DNA of 64,000 nt from contig JAJEKV010000006.1 of assembly GCA_021234155.1 (NCBI GenBank), positions 18,728,740 through 18,792,739 on the forward strand. The letters run 5' to 3'. Below, in pieces: positions 44,426 to 57,330 of this stretch (positions are counted from its first letter, which is position 1; every line of letters begins with the position of its first letter). Under the pieces are notes generated by a model. The model saw only the letters and a program-made list of their open reading frames with translations, had not been told where the DNA came from and did no database searches. A program made the translations under genes and the position numbers. Origin of the DNA: Isoetes taiwanensis (taxonomy: Eukaryota > Streptophyta > Lycopodiopsida > Isoetales > Isoetaceae).

Positions 44426-44859
44426 ATCTCTTTATTTAGATATCATTAAAAATTCTTGGTAAATTGGGATTTCAAAAAAAAAAAAGACCCTTTTGTCCAC
44501 TTTGGATTTCTTTTTCTTTGATTGAAGGTCGCGGTCCACTTTAGGATTAACACTAACACAAGTGACATTGACATTTAACTCCTTCTTATATTGCATCTTG
44601 ATCTATAACCTTTCTTTGAAATCTTGTTCAATAAAAGGACAATGGTTTAAGTATTGCTAAAAGATTGAATGTTTAATCAACTTCGCAGACTGGGTATAGA
44701 GCAATGCATTAAGTAGCTTTAACACACTATTCCATGCAACGAAATTGATTATATACCAAGATTAATCTCAGAAGCCAGCAACCAACTAGCTAGGATATAA
44801 AAGGTTCTCAGATATGTTGATCTGGCCAGATATTCTATTCTCTCAAATAAGATTCGGGT
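44426..44859. other. Intergenic, no gene seen
   Basis: AT-rich DNA with an A13 run at 44474-44486. Nothing else stands out. Confidence 0.35.
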
Positions 44860-45154
44860 TGCTAAACTCTTTGATTTACATTGTTTTCCGGGCATATTCA
44901 CACTGGAGTTCTACTACTTAATTCGGTGGGAGGTCACATACATATTTACTCAACATTCCTTGATTTAGGACCGTGATACCATCCTCATTTGTGGGTATTC
45001 TTGTACAAATTTCTACACCGTGAGATAATGAGATTTGTGGAAACACTATATAATGAGGCAATGTACCAAATGGTATTGATTTTACATATTATATGATTTT
45101 AGGGGCTCTCACGCCTTTAATACCCCATGTAAATATGCACCCAAATCAAAGGGG
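44860..45154. mobile_element. Decayed MITE, copy of the 56-kb family
   Basis: The right end gtaaatatgcacccaaatcaa+agggg (45129-45154) matches the right end of the better copy at 56301-56328. The left end near 44862-44905 (actctttgattt ... gggcatattcacac) is a weak inverted match. The interior is unlike the other copy. Confidence 0.35.
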
Positions 45155-45595
45155 TTTCGTGGGAATGACTTACATAAATTTGATCGCTAAGGCTGCTATA
45201 ATTTATTTCTTTCCGACCGTGTATAGAGGCGAGTATGATGTAAAGAATTCTTTATAGAATTTGTTGTGGTTCAGTGGCAAAAAGAGTTATTTTATGTTTA
45301 AAATGCTTAGGCAGTATTAAATTAAAGTATTAAAGAATCTCGTGATTTCAGATGCTTAGAATGCTTAGGTGAGTACGTAATCAATTCAAGGATTTCTATT
45401 CCAATCTACACATCGAAGTTCAAGATTGGCAATTCCATGAAATACTTTTATTCCAAAGATCAAAGCCTTTAAAATCTTGATTAAATCCTGGTCCTCTCAA
45501 CTATACAAAGATAAGTTACTTGAAAAATACCTACTCCAACAAATGAGAGACATCAATTGCTCTTCAACCGATCTCTTTGAACTCTACTCTTCATA
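45155..45595. other. Intergenic, no gene seen
   Basis: No recognisable frame. It may contain decayed leucine-rich-repeat sequence downstream of the NB-ARC remnant on the minus strand, but I cannot support that. Confidence 0.3.
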
Positions 45596-46140
45596 TTAAG
45601 GAGGAGGACATGGAGAGAAAAAATCAAGCCCATTGAGGAAATTCGAGGTTAAGGGTGCAGTTTCATTAGATGCAAAATCAAGTATGCAAACACATGGACT
45701 CAAAGTTGTACTAAAGTTTTCTTCAAAGTTGCTAAATCCATGCAAACTAAGAACTCTCATTATCGAGGCTCCAGGATAATTCTCGAAATATCCTCGAACC
45801 CAACACATCTCGCCATTTTTCCTCGCTATTCCAAGCTTTTTGTCGATAACCAGATAAGGATGCCACCGACATTTCAAAGCCAATAATTTCCACAATCTTA
45901 TTAATAGTATCACCTGTATCTCCGTGAGTCGCATAATAATATGATCAAAATCCCTTTGTATTGATGTAGAAGTATACGTGTTCTCAGAGCTTTAAGCATG
46001 GAAAGTCTCCGTGTCCGCATGGCTGGAATTTTATTTGCATTTCGATGTAAGCAGGAAGTACGGATTTCATGGCTTTGATTAAAGATTTCTGGTCTTCTCG
46101 TCACTTCCAATTCTTCCAATTGCTAGTGGTTTTATTACGC
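45596..46140 (-). pseudogene. NB-ARC (NLR resistance-gene) fragment
   Basis: Minus strand from about 46110 reads LEVTRRPEIFNQSHEIRT, resembling the RNBS-B 'VTTR' segment of NB-ARC ATPases. It is followed by a run ending MLKALRT (the 'LF..KAL' position). After a stop at 45911 and frame changes come DTINKIVEIIGFE, then AWNSEEKWRDVLGSRIF (region after the GLPLAL motif), then SNFEENFSTTLSPCVCILDFAS, which recalls the winged-helix start. The order and spacing fit an NLR. The P-loop and kinase 2 should lie at higher coordinates but are not found; LINE sequence begins there. Single motifs are degenerate, so this is a motif-order call without any alignment. Confidence 0.45.
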
Positions 46141-46199
46141 TGATTCCCGAGATTGATAGTTTCCTACTTTTACTATATCCGATTGAGACCAATTTCTTT

Positions 46200-47560
46200 A
46201 ACAAATATTACCTATAAAATTTTATGCCAGCACCAGCTGCTCTTTAATTAAAGACTATCTCAGAATTTATTGGCTGAATCAATCAGCCTTTCTCCTGGGT
46301 TAGACACTTTGAAGAATTGCGGGCTGTCGCGAATGGAGGGCCTAATCGAATAAGCTTTAACCACATTGTATTCTTTAAAGCTTGACTTCAAAAGGCTTTT
46401 GATACCATCAGGTGGGATTTCATTGCTTTTGTTATGGAAGACAAATTCAGCCTTTTCTTATTAGCTGGCCTGAGATTAACCAAAGGGCCACCTTTTACGT
46501 TTTATCAATGGATCTCTTTGGTCCTTTTCTTTTCACTTATTAGCGCGTGTCGGATAAGGTTGCCCTCTGCCCCTATCTCTTTCATTATGGTTACCGACGG
46601 TTTACCAGAGCTATCCGCATCATTAGTTATTGGTAATATCATTGGTTTTAAAGTCTTAATAGTTCAAGCTCTCTCAAGATCTCACTATGTCGATGATATT
46701 TCTCCTCTTCCTCAAGAATGATCCCAATAATATTTCAAGCTCTAAATGTTATCGTGATTTCTCCTGAATCTTGATAAGTGCACTATCATTGGAGATGTCT
46801 TGATAATCAAATTGTCGGAAATCGCGTCGTCAAACACTCGTCAAGCCTCTAAGCTTTTAGGATTGCTCTCTTTGTCCTCAATGCCAATCTCTGGTCTCGG
46901 GCTCCCATTGTTGAAAAGATTCATGCTAAACTTCATTCTTACAGGAATAGCTCTCTTTAGCAAAAGGTGATTGTTATTGCTAATACCGCTAGCTCTCATG
47001 TTTAAGTATTTCATGCCTTGGTTGCCCAAATAAGGCTTATGGGCAATTGAAAAATCATCGAATTCTATTTGAATGGTAATCACATGGTGAACAGTATACT
47101 ATTGTGAGGGAAAAGAAAGAAGGGATCTCAATTGTAAGCACCTCCATGTTCTCCAAGCTCAAGCCCTTTCTCGTAAATTCTACTAAGCTCCAACGACTAA
47201 TCAAGTGCCTTCTTTATTACGATAGAAAATGCTAGCAAACCTTATGGCTACATCCTTCTGTTATCCTCTCACATGCTTCCAAAATTCAGCCTTCTCAGAA
47301 ACCCCAAACCCGATGCAAATATGTCTTCTTTGATGAGGAACTTTATTAGAGCTTGGAACAATATTTATCCCTATTTTATCCCAATGTAACGATATTCATT
47401 TAAACGTACAACTTTTTTTGGGCTCCTCGCTTAAGGATGATCCTAATGTGCCTCGCCATTACATCCTCAAATCTATAAAGATGGAGATCTCATGCTCTAA
47501 TACCATTGAGACCTTTGAACATGGATAGATGGATTATCCGGGTTCACGAGAATTAAAATT
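46200..47560 (+). pseudogene. Old LINE reverse transcriptase, heavily frameshifted
   Basis: Reading in shifting frames gives NQSAFL (46277), AVANGG-type text, KAFDTIRWDFIAF (46393-46430, motif A region), PISFIMVTDGLPEL (motif B tail) and HYVDDISP (46683, motif C as YVDD). Next come VLNANLWSRAPIVEKIHAKLH (46880-46940), LNGNHMVNS and finally VPRHYILKSIK (47455). This is the order of a plant LINE ORF2 from finger to thumb. Frame changes occur about every 40-100 bases. Weak continuation may reach 49100. It is a family different from the LINE at 20670. Confidence 0.65.
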
Positions 47561-50500
47561 CGCCCACAAAATAATTTTTCTCATCTAAAGGTGGTTGGCA
47601 ATTCCAAGCCAAATTCCCTACCGGCCATTTAAAACAATAAACCTCGTCAGAGGGTATTGGTATCATTTATGATTTTCTTTAATCATGCTATTCACCCAGC
47701 CAAAAGCCTCTATCATCTAGTTGGAATCTTAGTTCAGATGCTTCAAAGGCGTGAACTCTTTATTGCTCCAGATCTCCTTCTTCACTTGGTTCAGAGCTAC
47801 TAGAAGCGCCCTCACCGCTTAATTATTCCAATAGAGATCATAATATCTCACCTCTCTGCCCTTCTTTGTAATGAGGGTGGAGAGTATGGACTATATCTTT
47901 CTCGCCAAAAGCTTAAAAGCCTTTCCTCAAGGTATTTGAGCACCTCATTTTGGCTCCAAAGATAGATCCATTATTATTAACTTCTACGCATCAATAATAT
48001 TCTTTTTCCAATATGATTGCCTTCGTCTTTTGTGAATACCATTTGGAAATCCTGGAAGAAATAGATGCTTATATGGTCACAAGAGATTCTATTACATGGA
48101 TTTAAATTCATCACATATGACTTTGAACACTACACGCCTCGTGAAATATACGCTTAAATACCTTATGATGTGTTGGGATCGACATGGATCATATGAAGGG
48201 TATTTAATCTTGTTCGACAAACTTGTCAATTCACAAGATACTAAAATCTTCTTTTCTAGGATACATGAACTATGTCGGTGCCACCGAGAGAAAGCTGACG
48301 TTGAACTCGGGCGCATACGGGAAGTTGCTTTATATGAGATATAAGGCCACATGAGCATCGCACTACACTCTCATAATCAGCGTCAATCGTGACAAATTAT
48401 CGTGAGATAATGGATGTAAGGCAAAGAGAAAGGATCCTGAAAGGTAACTTTGATTAGAAGTCTTCGATGGCATATATATGTAAATGGTTTATTTACAAGC
48501 ACCATCAGCAATTTATCGAAGATAAATTTGCTATAATATACCGCCAATACTGTAGATGTTAGTCGGGCTCTATGGTACCTTCCTATTGTTGCTCATGGTA
48601 AATAGACTTCTACGATTGATAACGTATCTACACATGGATGGCGATACTTATGTCAAGGGCAATCAGCAGACAAATACACCATTAAATATGCACCAGCTTG
48701 TTCACTTCTACCATAAATATCGTTGGATACCTTAAGATTCCTACCATTCCTCACCCCATATTGATAAATATTGATAGCCTCTTCCCCGATGCACAAAGAT
48801 CTTTTGGTTTTGCGTGTTTATTAGCAGATTCAATCTCTTTGAGGACAAGAAATGGATATGACTATCATACCACAATCGCTTCCTCTGCCTCGGATATTCC
48901 CTCATTACTTGTGTAGTCTAATGTCTCGCTACTATCGAAATTACACTCTCAATTAGCTTCAAAAGACTTTATCTTGTAAGGTTGACGAGGTCAACTATAT
49001 CTTCTTCGCCTTTCCTCCGAACTTTCGCTACTATATTTTGGATACAAACCGAAATAGCTTTTGCTTCTACTCTATGCCTTCTTCTATTGGTCGCCACAAG
49101 TGGTAATGCTTTTCCTTAATTCAATGAGAAAATCATCTCGCCTCTTAAAAAAGCATGGGAATTCCACGCGTCAGTTTCAAGCCCTCGCTCTAATGGTAAT
49201 AATGTGTGGCTCCGCAAGTGATGTCGCCTGCTATTAACAAGTCATACTTTGGCCTAAAAGATAAAGGCCATTAATTCTACATCCGGGTTTGTGCCAGTAA
49301 TCCGCTTTAATAGGGTTTGAAAGCAATATAAGAGAATTTGATGGGGAGAGGCAAGGGCATGCTCTCGTGAGGAAAATTCTTTTGATTACGCTTGCTTTTG
49401 TTGCAACTCTATCAGCCATTTCCACTAGCTGTGACCATCCCCGGCTGAAGTCCTTGTAATCGGGAACAGATTCTACAAAGCATCCAGAGAGTCAGCGCTC
49501 TTGCACTAGTAGGGAATTGAAAGCTGAGAGAGAGAGGTGGTTTAATGATGGATGCATGATTTGGTCAGGAAGTAAGTCCCAAGTTTTATAACACTCGATT
49601 TAGCTCGAGGAGTTGTGTGAAGAATGAAGATGATTCAACAACATGATTGAGCTGCTTCATCCACCTTAGTTGCATTTTCATCATATCCTCAGTCGAGCTG
49701 AAGTTCAAGGCTTTCATTTCATGCATTTTTGTAAGTGATCCTTAATGGGTTAGGTAAGTAACTAATGCCGTGGAATTCTTACATTTCTTTTGGCCTTTTA
49801 AATGCTCGAACTTCTAGTGCCTCTATGTCAGAATTTATCTCACAAGGTTCCAGCTATCAATTTGCACAAAGAGTGTAAATGTGGAGCCCCCTTCCTCGAC
49901 CTCTACATTTAGATTTTATGCTCCTCTTGAAGTTTTATTTTTCGCTTGATTCTCAAATTTAATATGGGACCCAATTCTAGTTTATTAAAGGCTTTTACCT
50001 TTGTAGGAGGGACACTCTTGGAATGCCATTGCAGGTTTGCTATAATCCCACAAGGACTTGAAAATGCGCATCAATCCCCAAGTATATACATCACGGGTTG
50101 ATTTTGAAGCAGCTTTATCTCTTTGCCGAGCTTGCGTGGATTTGGTTTTGGAATGGACTTCCAAGCATAGCTCTTGCCTTTGCTTTTTTTCACAGTATCA
50201 TTTTGTTTCACAAGATTGGTCCATGCCTACTAGTTTTCTCTTGATTTGGTAAATGAAGCACCTCGAGCTCCGGGATTATTTAGAACTGTAATTTTTGCTT
50301 CTTTGAGTGTTGGCTCCATGGGGATGAGTAGAATTTATTCAAAAATATTCCCCTGTGTCCTCCTTAGAGTCCCTTTGTTCTAGACATTATAAAAGAGGCA
50401 TCGAAACAAGCATGCACACAGGTAAAGTTGCCATCTTTAAATTAGAGCATGGAGATTGCATCACAAAGTTGCCATGTATTAAATCAGAGAATGTCGACAA

Positions 50501-52540
50501 GAGATTTTAAACTAGCATCAAAAGAGGATGTTGCAGCTATGCATTGAAGTGTTAAGTATAAATGTTGCAGTTATGCAATTTAATGCAGACTTGCTGTAAT
50601 ATTTAGAAATATAAATTCACAAGAAGCAAAGTGCGGGTTGAAGGAGTTGTACTTTTGGATCGGAATACCGCTGTACTTTATAACTCATTCCTAGCACACA
50701 TCCACATTCCATATGGCCTTTATTTTGCCATAATTTTGACGTTCTTGTGGTTGATTCTCTCTTCAAAGCTTTTCTTTGAATGCACATTATACTTTAATTA
50801 CTCATTGCATTTATTATATCTCTGCATCATGGCAGATTTATATGTGGTCGAACATGCTTTGCGGAATTGCCGAATAGCATAAATCAATTCGCTTGTATAA
50901 TCTCATGCATAAACAAAATGCATTTTGTCTCACACCACTTAATTTTCAATAAGATTCCGACATAAAGTATGCTCTGCTTTGGTTTCTTTACGAACATCAG
51001 ATCCCGTACCTAGTTTTAAGGCTGCCATGCTAAAAGTTTTGAGAAAACGCTTTTATAATGGAGAATAATATAGCATGATCTATTGCTTAAAACTAAACGC
51101 TTCATCGTGATTTTGCAATTATTTTATATACTATATAATTGTTTCTTTTAAAATGGAATGAGGCATTAACGACCATACATGTATATTCTAATGCATTTAT
51201 AAGTACCTAACAAATACAAAAGCATATTTAAAGTACTTTTAATCTAGAGGCATGCAATCTATATTAATATGTTATGTATTGTACCGACATTATACCTAAT
51301 GTACTTCTACAATACCGCTCGTGTCTCTCTCTGAGCCCACCTACATTTTTGTATCGCCGTGCCGGAGGACATATCTCGAAAGTGTGTATAGCCATGATCT
51401 CTTACATATGGTCCTAGTAAGCCCACCAATGACATGTCGCATGGGTAGGCGACTAAATCAAGATAGCATGCTCTATGATCAATGCTGGATAATCAAGGGC
51501 ATGGCATTTATTCTCAATTGCATCCGGTTGGCAATACCGACATACCGCCTCTCCCAAAGCCATCCGCGATGTCAAAATATAGAGGTAATTTGTGCAAATG
51601 TGCTTAATAATTTTCATAGTCAAATGTTGTGTAGCATGTGAGCATGAGATCGATCCGGCGTCGAGCACAAGTACATTTTAACATGTTCCAGGCACTTGCA
51701 TTTCAAAGTTCGCTAAGGAAGCAAGCATCAAAGTACTTCAAGTGATAGTTGATCTTCTTCGGCTTTACACTGTATGCACCTATGCTTGTGACATTCCAGA
51801 CGGGAGGGAATCATTGAGCTAGTTTTTTTCTTTTAGCAGATTAAGGCATCAAGGACCCAATGCCATGGCATGCTAAGGTTGGGAAGACGAGCACGTTTCC
51901 ATGCCTGTCTTCACCTTCCGAAGTAGAGATGATGTATGCCCAAAGGCGTCTTCTTCAAAGGCGTTGTCCCATCTTTGCGTTAGACTGACATGAAAACTAT
52001 GAACTTTACCCCAAGTGCTCTATATGCCATCTATGCAAATGGGCTATGTAGTATGAAAACCATTTATATATGCACCAAATTTTGTATACACTTCACTATC
52101 AATTCAATTCAATTTAGCGAGCGCGGCGCTTTGAGAATTGTTTGAAGACAAAATAGGAGGAAATTTTTACCCTCGAATTTTCCATACTCACGAATACTCT
52201 TACGTAACTGCTACAAGTAAACAATATAGTGAGCACCTTTCGCCACTGCTTAAATCTTAAACACCAATTTGTACCGAATAGGAGGGGATAGGAACCAAGT
52301 GATTTAAATTATTCGATGATCTGCTCAATTTGACAAGACAACATCACATTTATCTCAAGACTCGGGGTTTGCCATACATTCTTGAAGTTCAAGTGACCTA
52401 TAAAATGCAAATGCCTATGGCTGCTATGAATTATAAGTCCCAGATCGCCTAATTTTACCAAGCAGATAAGTCCCTCATAGAAAACTTTGACTCAATGGTT
52501 TTTCTACATTTGTACCAAGTTCCTTGTTCAACATAAAGCT
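47561..52540. other. No recognised gene
   Basis: About 5 kb in which I can support no gene. The first part probably still contains decayed LINE ORF2 sequence. Open stretches reach only about 105 codons (51321-51641, plus) and have no motif. Base composition is AT-rich throughout. Confidence 0.35.
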
Positions 52541-52910
52541 ATGCATTTTCAATATAAAGACCTATGCAATTAAATTGAAAAAAACCCACCTCATTTTTCA
52601 AATTTTGTTATGACTAAATTTAGCATTACTTGTTTTATAAATTTATCTACCATTGAGTTTCACTCGGACTAAGTTTGATATTCTTCGTTTGACAATTTAT
52701 GCACCATTGGAGCGGCATTATAAGTTTAGCATCATTCTTTTATAATTTATCTACCATTGAGTTCTCTGAATGACTAAGCTCTCATTGGCCAACAAACCTT
52801 TGCATTGTTCATAATGCCATATGAAAGAAAAGTGTAATAGTCAATTCTAACAAACTGAGATTGAGAAAAGTGTAATAGTCAATTTTAATAACTCCAGGAT
52901 TGACTTGTCC
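52541..52910. repeat. Diverged local direct repeats
   Basis: ataaatttatctaccattgag (52638) and ataatttatctaccattgag (52743) mark two units about 105 bp apart that share ggactaagtttgatattctt-like sequence. Next to them gaaaagtgtaatagtcaatt occurs twice, 39 bp apart (52827 and 52866). Confidence 0.55.
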
Positions 52911-54006
52911 GCTGGATGTATTATTATAAAGTGAAATAATGAAATATAGAATTCCATGATATTATAGCAATTATTACAACATAACCATGTCCATCATACA
53001 CATAGAGATAGATTCTTGTATGAAAACTAATGCTCATGTATATTGAATGACCTTCTCATCCAAAATGTCTACCAAGCATCATTATCATCGAGTTATCTTC
53101 TTCATTTCGAAAAGATGCCAAAGCATTCACAAGAATTTCTCTTGATGCACTTATAATCAGTAACTTTAAGTAACAACTCCCCCATCGATAATCATCCATT
53201 ATAGATACATATGGTTCTACAAACCAAGCAATTATTCAAGTCGAGTAGCACTAAAAAGGCAAAGTTATCTAATTATAAATGTATTTCCGTGAGTTGTATT
53301 TATCAAAAATACTTATCATAAACCTTTCCAAGGTCTTAATAAATAAAGTTGTCTTTCCATAATCTACTTTAAGGTAATAGAGATTCAACACACTGTGACG
53401 CGGACCAAATAAAAGCAAAGGATTTTATGATCGAAGTCCTGAAGAAATATAGTTAGAGTTGATCCGACATTTCCAAATCCCGACCAATTCTATAGGCCAC
53501 ATCAAAATTTTAAACATCGCCCTCGGTCGAGTCAAGAACTCGAGGATGAAGAAATATGTGCCTCGTTTTGTCTCGGACGCTACAGAGTTGATAGGCCGTA
53601 CTTTGATAGCACACGCCCTTTCCGCACGAATAGAGAAGGAACTCCATTAAGGCTTAATATCAATAGCTTCTTATGAACACATGGGTTAGTAACAATACAT
53701 TCTTCCTCGGTTCTCGAAGTTGCTTCCATATGGCCTGGCAATTATATTCTTCTAAATTATTTGCATCATTTCTCCTCTATATCATTCCCTCATCCCCATC
53801 ATCCCCATCACTAGGATCTCCATCATGACTATCACTATGATCTCCGGCCACGATCTAACTCAACACGATCTAAAATCTCAACCCGATGCAAATCTTCTCG
53901 TGATCGCCCAAATCAATGGGAGACATTATCTTCTAGATTGATGAAGGCCATCCTCATTAGTTTCTCGCTCAAACCTAAGAAAGAGTACAAGTTCAATTTA
54001 AGAAAA
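52911..54006. other. No recognised gene
   Basis: No motif-bearing frame. Short simple stretches such as catccccatcatccccatcac (53793) occur just before the minisatellite. Confidence 0.35.
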
Positions 54007-54970
54007 TAATTCATTAGTAAGAGTTCACTTCACTTGAGTCCCATCCATCAACACCTACAAACTACCCAAACTAACAAAGAGCAACAATTTACAGCCAATT
54101 CATTAGTATATTCACTGACCAGTCCCACTCAACAATGTTCCAAATACCCAAAACTACCAAGGGAGAGTACACAACAATTTAAGAAAAATAATTCATTAGT
54201 AAGAGTTCACGTAATTTGAGTCCCAATCTATCAAATTTCCAACTACCCAAATCCACTTGCCAAGGATCGTGAAAGAGAGAAGGTAAACCTAAAGAGTAGG
54301 TACTTAATTCATTAATAAAAGTTCACGGACTTGAGTCCCACCCATCAACAGCCCAACTACCCAAACTAACAAGGATCGAAAAAAGAGAGAGGAAGGTAAA
54401 CCTAAAGAGTAGGTACTTAATTCATTAATAAAGTTCACTTTAATTCAAGTCCCACTCCATCACATGAAAAGCTGCCCCTAAAAAACACCATTAAAAGTTT
54501 AAAGATTCTTTGAGTTCACAGATTAAGTCCGACTCCATCAAGTTATATATGAAAAAGAAATAGAAGATATCTTACAAGATTTGTTGCCTCCAGTAAGAGT
54601 TCACGTACTCTGAGTCCCACCCATCACCTTAACCACCCAAACTACCAAGGACGAAAAGAGAGAAGGTAAAACCTAAAGAGTAGGTACTTAATTCATTAAT
54701 AAAGTTCACTGACTTGAGTCCCACCCATCGTAACAGCCCAACTACCCAAAACTACCAAGGACGTGAAAAGAGAGAGAAGCGTAAACCTAAAGAGTAGGTA
54801 ATTTAATTCATTAATAAAGTTCACTGGACTCGTCCCACTCATCACATGAAAAGCTGCCCCTAAAACAATTCATTAAAAGTTTAAAGACTTTGAGTTCACA
54901 CTTTAAGTCCGACTCCATCAAGATATATATGAAAAAAGAAATAGAAGATATCTTACAAAGATTTGTTGCC
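54007..54970. repeat. Minisatellite array 1 with higher-order structure
   Basis: Units of about 110-120 bp share aattcattaataaagttcac, a short variable link, and gagtcccacccatcaa, then aactacccaaactaccaagg and gaaaagagagaaggtaaacc. A larger block, including catgaaaagctgcccctaaa and aagtccgactccatcaag up to tacaagatttgttgcc, appears at 54460-54590 and again at 54845-54970, about 385 bp apart. Units differ by many one-base indels. No coding potential. Confidence 0.85.
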
Positions 54971-56045
54971 TAGCAAGTAAGAGTGTTGCCGTTCTTTGCA
55001 TTGCTATCAAGGGTTTCTGGTGAAATGACAACTTGATTAATATCACCAAATTGGATGGTGGTATCTTCCATGGTTTGCCTCTTTCCATAAGATTTTTGTT
55101 ATTGTTTAGATGATCTTCTTCATCCACTTCCGTATCGCCCCATTCTTTTACAAAATTTACAACATCATATAAAACCTCTATCACAAAATATTTTCCATAG
55201 GGGCTTTATAAACCGAGCAAATAGTCGCGCTTGATAGTGTGCCATGAAGATACCATTCACATACCATATTTGTTTCACAAAAAGAGTTTATAGCTTTGCC
55301 AATTTTGAGACCAACGCACTATATCTACCTAGCCTCCATTCATACCCACATCCTAATAAGAAGGGCTATCGAACATACTTTTTTGCTTCCCAATCAAGTT
55401 CGATTTTTTGTCGATTGTAAAGCACACTTCCATAAAGATTCTTTCCAAGATAACACCAAGATTGCATTCCATATACCTTGCTGAAATCATAACTATAAGA
55501 AGGTAAATGTGATACCACCGGAAGCTACACCCCTAATAGATGTCACCGGATGCTCAGATAACGTATCACAAATTTGCTTAATATCACCTCAATTGAATGT
55601 GAGGCCAGATGCATTACGAAGCAACACAACACAGGAATCACTGAGACAAGATGCATGCATGCTGTACATGCTTAACAATACCGTCATATCGTATCAACTT
55701 CTCCAAAATCGGCCACAAAAAATCAAGTATAGCATCCCATATGTCCTTACTCTTACCGAGTGGCAAACTGTACCAAACTTATTGGTGCTTTTGAAGATCC
55801 TTACCACCCTATGCCTTGCAACCTATAGGTAATTCAAAATTGTACATTCTCGTGGATTGAACATTCGTGATTGTATTTCAATTTTTTTCTCGAGTGAATC
55901 CTTTACCTGTATCCGCAACTCAATTGCCTTGGTATTCTTCAAGAAAAATGTTAAGATACCATGATGACATTGAGATATATATATCTTGAGATCCTGATTT
56001 ATACCTGATATTTCATTAATATTAATGCTAATAGGTCTCTTTAAA
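54971..56045. other. No recognised gene
   Basis: An 88-codon open stretch on the minus strand (54918-55184) and a 107-codon one on the plus strand (55509-55832) have no recognisable motif; the first overlaps the minisatellite. Confidence 0.35.
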
Positions 56046-56328
56046 CCCCTCTTTGGTTTGGGTGCATATTCACACAAGGTGACTCCTGCAAGCAACGAGT
56101 CGCTGAATAGGCATATTCACCCTTATTCCTTAATCTACATCAGACGAAAGTTCTCATTTGTGGGGTATAAGTACAAAATTTGGTACCAGAGTAACAAGAT
56201 TCTTAAAATACTATAAGTATCGCTGCACACTATATGGTGTTGATTTCAGGTAAAATACAATTATGAGGGCTCTCGCTGCCCACGCCACCCCGGGCTGCAA
56301 GTGAATATGCACCCAACCAAATAAGGGG
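56046..56328. mobile_element. MITE with 28-bp terminal inverted repeats
   Basis: Left end cccctctttggtttgggtgc followed by atattcac (56046-56073); right end gtgaatatgcacccaaccaa followed by ataagggg (56301-56328). The two are inverted copies with few differences. The 283-bp element has no coding frame. A convincing target duplication is not visible, so the superfamily is open. A decayed relative is at 44860-45154. Confidence 0.6.
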
Positions 56329-56344
56329 ATTTTAATTTAAACGT

Positions 56345-56475
56345 TAGACCCAATGGTTGTGTTAATTAATGTCAATGGTAGTTATGTGTTGGTTGTTAAT
56401 GTCAATGGTTGCTATGTGTTGGTTGTTATGTGTTGGGGATTTAATTTTATATGTTGGATGTTAATGGTTTGTGTT
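56345..56475. repeat. GT-rich minisatellite
   Basis: Repeated ttaatgtcaatggttg, ctatgtgttggttg and tatgtgttgg units, three to five imperfect copies. Confidence 0.7.
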
Positions 56476-56479
56476 GCAA

Positions 56480-57118
56480 AATTTTTTGGCCCCTTCTGGC
56501 CTTTAGGACGATGACAAAAATTTTAGAATTCAAACCGTAAAAGACTAGAATCATTTGAGGCTTTCATCAATTGCGAGTTTTTGGAATTTGATCACAATAA
56601 AACAAATAGAACATAAGTAAAGCTACCATAAAGATAGAGCGATTGATCCCATTATTCGAAGTCATAAAGTTTGCAACACCCATACACAAACATTTTTCAA
56701 CCGAATTTACCAGCTGTACTTTGGCCTATGGATTCTGTGGTGAGAAACCAAAGTGGGAAACGCTTGTTAGCACAATGCGACCTAGGAAGCCTGGAATTTG
56801 CTTTAATAATCAGCTTCTAAAATCTAAAATGCATGGTAATTTTTTTGTAAGCTTGACTCGAATTCGCTATAAAAACAATATCCACAGCTTAACTCAGATA
56901 ATCTCACCGGTAGGATGTGAAAGCTTCACCAAACCCGGCCGCAAAATTGCTGTTTTAGCCTTAGATAACTTAACCAAACATATCCATATCATACATACTA
57001 TCAAAAGATTCAGAGAGAGCTTTCCAACGACAAAAATCATTCCCCAAACAGCTCTGATCAAAAAGTTATGATAAGAAACGTACGCTTCTACGGAAACCGC
57101 ATCTATATGCGCCCCCTT
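56480..57118. other. Possible retrotransposon LTR/leader piece, minus strand
   Basis: On the minus strand it contains tttgatcagagctgtttggg, then gttggaaagctctctctgaatc, word patterns I associate with leader or LTR regions of plant retrotransposons. The longest open stretch (56643-57071, plus, 142 codons) has no domain I recognise. Not proven. Confidence 0.25.
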
Positions 57119-57330
57119 CAAGCCCTTCATGTGCCTATTCACACACACAAAAAAGAGGGCTTTTGTTGTGTGGTTTCATTGCTGTTGACTATTGAAAGTG
57201 TTATTAAAATTCAATGGTCCTTCATGTGCCATTATGCACCACACGCATAAAAAAGGGCTTTGTTGTGAGCTACTGGTTGTCGGTGCTACTGAAAAAAAGC
57301 TAAAATCAATGGTCGTAATTGTGCACTCTA
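57119..57330. repeat. Diverged 103-bp direct repeat
   Basis: ccttcatgtgcc ... cacacacaaaaaagagggct at 57123-57163 recurs at 57219-57262 as ccttcatgtgccattatgca, cacacgcataaaaaagggct. Both are followed by ttgttgtg and a tgttgact/gtcggtgctactga-like stretch. Confidence 0.6.

Noticed and set aside
56643-57071. 142-codon plus-strand frame as a gene
   Set aside because: No domain or homologous wording, strong antisense resemblance to retrotransposon leader words, and no ATG-proximal or splice context.
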